DNA of 64,000 bases from Dyella_B nitratireducens. Lineage in GTDB: Bacteria > Pseudomonadota > Gammaproteobacteria > Xanthomonadales > Rhodanobacteraceae. The translations under genes and the position numbers were made by a program. Positions 58,571-64,000 of the stretch are shown here, in pieces. The notes under the pieces are model-generated. The model worked only from the letters and a program-made list of their open reading frames with translations, was not told where the DNA came from and made no database searches. Location of the stretch: positions 372,001 to 436,000 of the forward strand of contig NZ_CP064032.1 in the NCBI RefSeq assembly GCF_049532905.1, in the 5' to 3' direction. Within the stretch, counting starts at the first letter, position 1. The number at the start of each line of letters is the position of its first letter.

Positions 58571-58673
58571 GTCGAGGCAAGATTGACGTTTTTCGCGGCG
58601 AATGGCACCCCGGAGCTACCAAAAACGTGGGGATATATCAGGGTTGTACTTCAATCGAAGAATAGGTGCGGAG

Positions 58674-60785
58674 CTATTGCTTCACATTCCCCTGCGGCGC
58701 GTTGCGCAACTGCGTCAACACTTGCTGGCAATCATTGTGCTGACCGCGACTGGGCACGACCACCGCCAGCAAGGCTGCCGCAGGCGCCGCCAACACCGCC
58801 AGCGCGACTGCGCCGCCGCCTCTCAATATCAGCGGCCACGGCTTCACGCCTACGTCGGGATCTTTGAAAGTACCCTTCACGTAAAGCGGCGAGCGCAGCG
58901 AGAACACGCGCAGCCCCTTCGTATGCGGTACCACATCCAGATCCAGATGTTCGTCGTGGAAGTTGATGGTGCCGCTCACATTGATGATCGCGTCCGACGT
59001 GTCCAGCACGAACAGGCGGCTGGTGAACAGGCCGTTGTCGCCAGTCATGTCGGCCGCAGCACAATTGATCTTCACGGTCTGGTCGCCGAACAATTTCCGG
59101 ACCACCACGTTGGCGACGTTCAAGCCGGCCATTTCCAGCAGCGTTTTGCTGATCATGCCGTTGTTCATCAGCATTTTGGCTTCGCCGTTCGCATTGCTGA
59201 GCAAGCCCGACACAGAACTGCCGGCTCCATTCATGGTGATATCGCCATTGATCTCACCGAGGCTGTTCTGCATGGATGGCACGGTCGGGAACAACTGCTT
59301 CAGTTGCAGATGGCGAGCGCGCAGATCGAGGGCGGTGCGGATGGGCTGGGCATTGCTGTCTAGCTGCACATTTCCATCAATCGTGCCACCTGCGACGCCC
59401 GCATGCAGTGGATCGAGCTTCAGCACGCCGTTGTCCAGGTGAACGTGCGTGCTGAGTGCATCGATCGGCAAGGAGCTCGGATGCTCGATGCGAGCCGCGT
59501 CGAAGCTGACATCGGCATCCATGGTCTTCAGGCGATCGGTATGGAACTGCTCCACCGGCAGCGCCTTGTTTCCGGGCTGCGGCGTGGTATCGCCGCGCTC
59601 TTGTTTCTGCGCCGGGTTGCCTGCACCGACCAGTGCGCCAAGGTCGGCGAAGCGCAGCACCTGCGAGTGCAGATCGCCGGTCAATGTCATGCGCGGCCCG
59701 CCCGTCACCACCTCGAGATTGCCGCCGATGTCGCTTCCGCCGACACGGCCGCGGAAGTTGCGGTAGCTATAGCGGCTGCCTTGCATATGCACTTCCGCGG
59801 ACAAATGGCCTTCCGTTGCAAAGGGCGGCGTATCCGGCAACGTGATGCCAAGAATTGGATAGAGCTTCGCCATGCTTGCGCCGGCAAACCACACGCGCAT
59901 ATTCAATGCAGACAAGTGCATGGGATCGGTCAGCGTGCCGACCACGGCGATCTTGCTGGTATCGATATGCACGCGCGCCTGGATGGGGAATGGCTGGGTG
60001 GCACTCTCCAGTGCTAGTACCCCGCCAGTCTTGCCGTCCCCACTCACCGGCGCGCCCTTGTAGGTGCCGTTAACGCTCCAAGCAAACTGGTAGGCAGTGC
60101 GTTTGGCGTTATTGGAAAGATCGGGATTGGTCTCGGCGCTGTTCGCCACGCGGCCCACGTCATGCCCCACATCGGCGCGCGATTCGCTGGTGGCCTGCGC
60201 CACGAGCTGGTCATAAGGGATCGCCTGCTGCAGTGGCGTCATGCCGATCCGCAGCTTCGAACGTGTCTGCACGTCGTCCAGCGCGATCTCACCCTTGTCG
60301 AGGCCCATCGTGCCCATGCTGAGTTTCCAGCTTGAGGGCTGCTGGTTGTTTTGCAGGGCAAGCTGCCAGTTGGCCTGGCCTCGGCTGTTGCGCTCCAGAT
60401 CCACGTGCAGATTGGACAACTGCACCCAAGGTACATAGATGTGATGGAGCAGCAACGGCAGTGGCGAAATCCGGAATTGCAGCGCATCGAGCTGCACCAG
60501 CTGCGGTTGCTTGGTCCACGATGGATTGCCGATACGGATGTCGCGCGCCGTAAAGGTTGGCCAAGGTATCAAGCTGCGCAAACTAGGCTCGCTCGGTTCG
60601 CGCCGCCATGCCGCAGTGATGTCCCCGTTGATCGTGAAGGGACGGCCGATCGCCGCACTGACCTTGTCGTCGATCGTCGGCTTGAGCCGGTTCCAGTTGA
60701 ACAGCGCCACGAACAGCACCAGCGCAAGCACCAGTACCAGCAGCACACCCACGATCCAAGCGAGTATTTTCAGACTGAGTCGCAT
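58674..60785 (-). CDS. AsmA family envelope protein
   Basis: A 703-residue protein of the AsmA/YhjG family. One N-terminal helix (LKILAWIVGVLLVLVLALVL) anchors a large, beta-rich periplasmic region. The AsmA patterns are at the start (NRLKPTIDDKVSAAIGRPFT followed by NGDITAAWRREPS and LIPWPTFTARDIRIGNPSW) and in the C-terminal part (LLSNANGEAKMLMNNGMISK). The repeating-strand architecture matches proteins thought to move phospholipids between the two membranes. ATG at 60785 gives a correct N terminus; an upstream in-frame start adds 19 polar residues. No tight operon partner. Confidence 0.9.
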   Translation of the reverse strand: MRLSLKILAWIVGVLLVLVLALVLFVALFNWNRLKPTIDDKVSAAIGRPFTINGDITAAWRREPSEPSLRSLIPWPTFTARDIRIGNPSWTKQPQLVQLDALQFRISPLPLLLHHIYVPWVQLSNLHVDLERNSRGQANWQLALQNNQQPSSWKLSMGTMGLDKGEIALDDVQTRSKLRIGMTPLQQAIPYDQLVAQATSESRADVGHDVGRVANSAETNPDLSNNAKRTAYQFAWSVNGTYKGAPVSGDGKTGGVLALESATQPFPIQARVHIDTSKIAVVGTLTDPMHLSALNMRVWFAGASMAKLYPILGITLPDTPPFATEGHLSAEVHMQGSRYSYRNFRGRVGGSDIGGNLEVVTGGPRMTLTGDLHSQVLRFADLGALVGAGNPAQKQERGDTTPQPGNKALPVEQFHTDRLKTMDADVSFDAARIEHPSSLPIDALSTHVHLDNGVLKLDPLHAGVAGGTIDGNVQLDSNAQPIRTALDLRARHLQLKQLFPTVPSMQNSLGEINGDITMNGAGSSVSGLLSNANGEAKMLMNNGMISKTLLEMAGLNVANVVVRKLFGDQTVKINCAAADMTGDNGLFTSRLFVLDTSDAIINVSGTINFHDEHLDLDVVPHTKGLRVFSLRSPLYVKGTFKDPDVGVKPWPLILRGGGAVALAVLAAPAAALLAVVVPSRGQHNDCQQVLTQLRNAPQGNVKQ

Positions 60786-60912
60786 CACTCCCTGCCTTTG
60801 CCAGTCACCGCTCGAGGTGCGGTTAGCGTCTGCCCGGCTCAACTAACTACGGCTGAAGCGAAGATCGTGTGTAGTTTTCGTGCCCGCACCGTTCGTCGGG
60901 CACGTTATCTCA

Positions 60913-61857
60913 TCAATGAGCGGCGTTCGCCGGCGGTTCCGTACGCACCGGCACGTCGATATTGCAGATATCGATCTTCCCGGCCGGCAATGTGTAGAAC
61001 GCGTCGTGACGGTTGCGCTTGGCCTCGATGATGGCGGTGAAGGTGGCGCTATCGGTACGCAACACCTCAAGCTTCTCACGCTGTGCCGGTGGCAGATCGG
61101 CCGCCAGTTTCACCGACAGGATCGGCGTGCGCTGTGCTGCCTGTGTGTAGAACCCCAGCGGCCCGGTACCGCGCGGCAGCCCTGACAGATACGGCATGCC
61201 TTCCAGCACGCGGCCGGCAATCGCTAGATTGCGATCGATCTGCCGCGGCGCCTGGCCGATGGCTACATACAAGGAACTGCCACTGCCGCTGTCCGGCGCC
61301 ACGTCGCGCGCCACGCCGACCATGCCGTAGCAGTGCACCAGCCATTCGCGTCCGCCGGCTGGGTCGCGTGCCGCGGGAAAGCCTTCGCTGAAACCTACCT
61401 GTGGTGCGTAGACATCGCCATCGGGCAGGGGCGTCCATGGCAACTTGGGATCGATCGAACGCGTGTACTCCGGCGGCAACGTGCGCTTGGCGTTGCCGAG
61501 TGGCTTGATCTTGCTTTTATCGCCGCTGTCGTCGTCATTGGGATCGCCCCATTGCGTGACGAAGTTGTCCTGCACGCGAATGATCGCCAGCCCATCGAAA
61601 TAATGCTCCCGCACCAGCGTGCGGATGTTGGCGGCGTGCAGCGGCGTGAAGTCGGGCGCCAGCTCAATCACCACGCGTCCTTGCGGCAACTGCATGTACA
61701 GCAGGTTATTGGGATCGGGCGTGCGCCATTCGTCCGCTTTGGATTTGGCAATCAGTTCCTTCGCAGTGGGCGTGGCCTTCGGCGTATCCGCCATGGCAGG
61801 CAACGCAAGCAGGCCCATTGCGATAAGCAGACCGGCAGAAAGACGGCGCAGGCGCAT
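60913..61857 (-). CDS. Secreted cyclophilin-type peptidyl-prolyl isomerase
   Basis: A 314-residue exported cyclophilin. The signal peptide is MRLRRLSAGLLIAMGLLALP, cleaved near AMA. The domain runs from LLYMQLPQGRVVIELAPDFT through HAANIRTLVREHYFDGLAII, RVQDNFVTQWGDPNDDDSG (the catalytic Arg-containing FxRVxxxFVxQxGD-like stretch), and GMVGVARDVAPDSGSGSSLY, with an insertion of about 60 residues before it compared with PpiA. GGGGAAA precedes the ATG at 61857, favouring it over the ATG at 61872. It assists proline isomerisation in the periplasm. A GC-rich hairpin lies downstream at about 60879-60904. Confidence 0.9.
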   Translation of the reverse strand: MRLRRLSAGLLIAMGLLALPAMADTPKATPTAKELIAKSKADEWRTPDPNNLLYMQLPQGRVVIELAPDFTPLHAANIRTLVREHYFDGLAIIRVQDNFVTQWGDPNDDDSGDKSKIKPLGNAKRTLPPEYTRSIDPKLPWTPLPDGDVYAPQVGFSEGFPAARDPAGGREWLVHCYGMVGVARDVAPDSGSGSSLYVAIGQAPRQIDRNLAIAGRVLEGMPYLSGLPRGTGPLGFYTQAAQRTPILSVKLAADLPPAQREKLEVLRTDSATFTAIIEAKRNRHDAFYTLPAGKIDICNIDVPVRTEPPANAAH

Positions 61858-61952
61858 AAACGGTTTCCCCATAGGTGTCGGCTGCGTGACGGTAACAGAG
61901 ACACCCCGTGATGCGTAGTCCCATTGGCAGTACGCATCACGCCGAAGCAGTG

Positions 61953-62594
61953 CTACTCGGGCCACGCCGAGCCGCGGATCACGCTGCAGAAATTGCCGGG
62001 GACAAAACCGCGTTGCTTATCCGCAATCACGTCGCCTTTTACGTTGCCGAATGTCGTCTCCGGCTTGTGGTGAATCCCGTCGTAGAAGGTCTGGATAATG
62101 GCTTCCTTGAAGTGGCTGCCACGCGGATGCACATGCACCACCGCCTCGCGTTCCTGCGCGCCGAAACGCTGATAGTCGATGCCAAGCACGTCCATTTCCA
62201 CACCGGCCGTCACCAGCGCAACCACAGGGTGCATGTGCTCCGGAATGCCCGGCGTGGTATGCAGGGCAATAGCCGTCCAAACCGTATCGATGTCCGCCTG
62301 GGCAATGCCATGGCGGTGAAGGAAGTCGCGCGCGACGTTGGCGCCGTCGACTTCAAAGCGCAGGTCGGGGCTGCGATGCAGCGGGGTAAGCCCCATGTCA
62401 TGGAACATCGCGCCTGCGTACAGCAATTCGGCATCGAACGAAAGGCCGCGGCGCTTGCCGGCCAGTGCGCCAAAGTAATAGACGCGGCTTGAATGGTGAA
62501 ACAGCAGCGGCGATGCGGTATCGCGCACCAGATCGGTGATTTCGCGTGCGAGCTGGCTGTCGGGAATGCCGATGCCATTGATGGTGAGTGCCAT
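61953..62594 (-). CDS. HD-domain protein
   Basis: A 213-residue HD phosphohydrolase-like protein. Metal ligands are His33/His34 in LFHHSSRVYYFG, and His65-Asp66 in AGAMFHDMGLTPLH, with later His and Asp (TAIALHTTPGIPEHMHPVV). This arrangement fits small HD proteins such as cyanamide hydratase-like or phosphohydrolase families; the wide spacing from the first His to the HD pair is seen in cyanamide hydratases, but substrate is unproven. AGGAGA lies six bases before the ATG at 62594. It diverges from the GlxA-like regulator, so the regulator may control it. Confidence 0.82.
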   Translation of the reverse strand: MALTINGIGIPDSQLAREITDLVRDTASPLLFHHSSRVYYFGALAGKRRGLSFDAELLYAGAMFHDMGLTPLHRSPDLRFEVDGANVARDFLHRHGIAQADIDTVWTAIALHTTPGIPEHMHPVVALVTAGVEMDVLGIDYQRFGAQEREAVVHVHPRGSHFKEAIIQTFYDGIHHKPETTFGNVKGDVIADKQRGFVPGNFCSVIRGSAWPE

Positions 62595-62709
62595 GGGAAG
62601 TCTCCTGAGAGGAAGCAAGCCCAGTGTCATTCGCATCGCGCATGTCATCAAATGGCGTAATACGTCATATACTGCCATCCTCCGCGCATCACGGACACAG
62701 GAGTCAGGC

Positions 62710-63675
62710 ATGGCCAAGACGATCGCTTTGCTGGCGCTACCCGGCGTGCAGTTGCTGGATGTTTCCGGTCCGCTCGACGTCTTTGCCCAGGCCAATATTG
62801 AGGCGGGGCAGGCGTTCTACGCGCTGCAGGTGATGGCTTGCAAGCGCGGTCCACTGATCAGTTCGTCCGGCGTGCGCCTGCTGCCGGACCGGGTGGCAGG
62901 CGAATCAGACGAACGTGTCGATACCTTGCTGGTGGCAGGTGCCCCGCACGCCGCCGACTATGCGATGCCGGATGCAACGCTCAGCTGGCTGTGCGGCATG
63001 GCGGTCCGCGCACGTCGGTATGGCTCGGTCTGCACCGGCGCATTCGTGCTTGCCGGCACTGGCTTGCTGCGCGGAAAGCACATCACCACGCATTGGGCAG
63101 CCGCAGAACGTCTGCGGCAGGAACATCCCTCAGTCACCGTCGACGAAGACGCACTTTACGTGCGCGACGGAAAATTACGCACGGCGGCAGGCGTGACGGC
63201 GGGGTTGGACCTGTCGCTATCGCTGGTCGAAGAAGACCTGGGCCGCGACATTGCCATGCGCGTCGCTTCCCAACTGGTCATGTTTTTCAAGCGGCCGGGT
63301 GGGCAGATGCAGTTCAGCCGAAGCGGTGAAACACGGCCTGCAGGACGTTCGGTATTGCAGGAAGTGCAACGTTGGATCGTGGCGCATCCCGAGCTGGACC
63401 ACAGTGTTCCGGAGCTTGCCGAGCGAGCAGGCCTCAGTCCACGTCATTTTGCACGACTGTTCCATACCGAAGTAGGCAGCACGCCGGCAGCATGGGTCGA
63501 AGCGGCACGCATTGCGGCGGCTCGCGCGCTGTTTGAAGGCGGTCACGCGGCGCCGAAGCAGGTGGCTGCGAAATGCGGTTTCCAAAACATCGATACGTTC
63601 CGGCGCGTGTTTGCCAAGCATGTGGGTGTGACACCGGCCGAGTATCGCAAGCGTTACATGCCCATCGCTATGTAG
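62710..63675 (+). CDS. GlxA-family transcriptional regulator (DJ-1 plus AraC)
   Basis: A 321-residue regulator with an N-terminal DJ-1/PfpI-like domain (residues about 4-170, IALLALPGVQLLDVSGPLDV, SVCTGAFVLAGTGLLRGKHI with the nucleophile-elbow Cys) and a C-terminal AraC-type helix-turn-helix (VPELAERAGLSPRHFARLFH, CGFQNIDTFRRVFAKHVGVT). Members sense small metabolites or nitrogen compounds and activate neighbours. It diverges from the HD-domain gene with 115 bases between. AGGAG lies eight bases before the ATG at 62710. Its TAG stop at 63673-63675 is part of the following palindrome. Confidence 0.94.
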   Translation: MAKTIALLALPGVQLLDVSGPLDVFAQANIEAGQAFYALQVMACKRGPLISSSGVRLLPDRVAGESDERVDTLLVAGAPHAADYAMPDATLSWLCGMAVRARRYGSVCTGAFVLAGTGLLRGKHITTHWAAAERLRQEHPSVTVDEDALYVRDGKLRTAAGVTAGLDLSLSLVEEDLGRDIAMRVASQLVMFFKRPGGQMQFSRSGETRPAGRSVLQEVQRWIVAHPELDHSVPELAERAGLSPRHFARLFHTEVGSTPAAWVEAARIAAARALFEGGHAAPKQVAAKCGFQNIDTFRRVFAKHVGVTPAEYRKRYMPIAM

Positions 63676-63745
63676 GTTGGGGTGCAAACCCCAACATCGC
63701 CACCTGCACAGGCATGGCAATGTTGGGGTTTGCACCCCAACCTAC
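63672..63745. repeat. Family B intergenic palindrome
   Basis: Arms GTAGGTTGGGGTGCAAACCC and complement ending CCTAC; the left edge carries the TAG stop of the GlxA-type regulator. It is followed by a NADH dehydrogenase-like gene in the same direction. Confidence 0.93.
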
Positions 63746-63816
63746 AAAGCACGTGCGCTATGTACGGCGCCATGTATCCTCGAACGGTTATGTTCGGCAA
63801 GCCAAGGAGAAGTCAT

Positions 63817-64000
63817 TTGAAGGCCACCTCACCTCTGCATCGCGTCGTCATCATCGGCGCCGGCTTCGGTGGCTTGGAAGCCGCCAGGCACCTAGGCCAT
63901 CAACCCGTGGACGTCACGGTGATCGATCGCAGCAATCATCATGTCTTCCAACCGCTGCTTTACCAGGTGGCGGGCGCTGCCCTGGATATTTCCCAGATCG
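63817..64000 (+). CDS. Type II NADH dehydrogenase-like FAD oxidoreductase, N-terminal part
   Basis: Only the first 61 codons are in the window. RVVIIGAGFGGLEAARHLG is the FAD-binding GxGxxG/A motif at about residues 9-27, with VIDRSNHHVFQPLLYQVA, the N-terminal signature of NADH:quinone oxidoreductase 2 (Ndh) and related FAD enzymes. The start is a TTG with AAGGAGA six bases upstream. The rest of the gene is outside the window, so quinone binding and membrane domains cannot be judged. Confidence 0.85.
   Translation, partial: MKATSPLHRVVIIGAGFGGLEAARHLGHQPVDVTVIDRSNHHVFQPLLYQVAGAALDISQI

Noticed and set aside
60879..60904. CGTGCCCG/CGGGCACG hairpin as terminator for the cyclophilin gene
   Set aside because: On the minus strand no T-run follows the stem, so it is only noted as a hairpin.
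1..64000. Long alternative frames opposite to glnD, penicillin acylase, mfd and rlmL
   Set aside because: They are Arg/Ala/Pro-rich shadow frames of G+C-rich genes, without conserved motifs.

Overview
The window is a gene-dense, high-G+C chromosomal segment of a gammaproteobacterium, most likely Xanthomonadales (Rhodanobacteraceae, for example Dyella or Rhodanobacter). That placement is inferred from gene order (glnD, dapD, an arsC-like gene, dapE), from a tuf-free housekeeping set typical of the order, and from three families of short intergenic palindromes; no rRNA or tRNA gene is present to test it. There is no prophage, CRISPR array, complete insertion sequence or plasmid gene. About 59 protein genes are supported, with partial genes at both ends (glnD on the left, a type II NADH dehydrogenase-like gene on the right).

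Layout. 1-4.1 kb: end of glnD, a PepSY-type membrane protein and the lysine/diaminopimelate genes dapD and dapE around a small ArsC/Spx-like protein. 4.3-9.6 kb: a penicillin-acylase-family enzyme coupled to a phosphodiester-glycosidase-like lipoprotein, then NUDIX, methyltransferase and family 2 glycosyltransferase genes. 9.7-13 kb: a minus-strand group of a NodE-like ketoacyl synthase, its own acyl carrier protein, a pair of four-helix SMR/EamA-like transporters and an alpha/beta hydrolase, a candidate dedicated acyl-chain pathway. 13-16 kb: secreted protein and parC. 16.6-19.6 kb: crcB, DUF190, cfa and a TraB/GumN gene in what looks like one transcript behind a well-formed fluoride riboswitch. 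19.7-24 kb: a heptosyltransferase-like enzyme, an HEXXH protein, and a GNAT-minC-minD-minE operon.

24-32 kb: a DesK/NarL-type two-component pair with two MITE-like palindromic elements around the regulator gene, an SRPBCC membrane protein and a Gld-like ABC exporter. 32-35 kb: cytochrome oxidase/copper assembly genes (CtaG, SCO, PCuAC) with a metallophosphoesterase. 35-45.5 kb: transglutaminase, purT, a glutamate-synthase-like FMN protein, bpt, tesB, an amidase, a small hydrolase and rlmL. 45.6-49 kb: a Gly/Tyr-rich secreted protein and the ergothioneine genes egtB and egtD. 49-64 kb: mfd, a methyltransferase, a Pat-like GNAT protein, Slp lipoprotein, rlmJ, a LysR/NAD(P)-reductase divergent pair, an EamA transporter, AsmA, a secreted cyclophilin, an HD-domain protein with a divergent GlxA-type regulator, and the start of an NADH dehydrogenase.

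A recurring theme is short palindromic DNA between convergent genes. Families A (GTAGGTTGGGTTAGCGC type), B (GTAGGTTGGGGTGCAAAC type) and C (CATTCCGGCGAAGGCC type) occur many times, and the TAG at the edge of families A and B is the actual stop codon of at least five genes. Start sites below were often moved inside the longest open frame, using family length, signal peptides, ATGA overlaps and ribosome binding sites.
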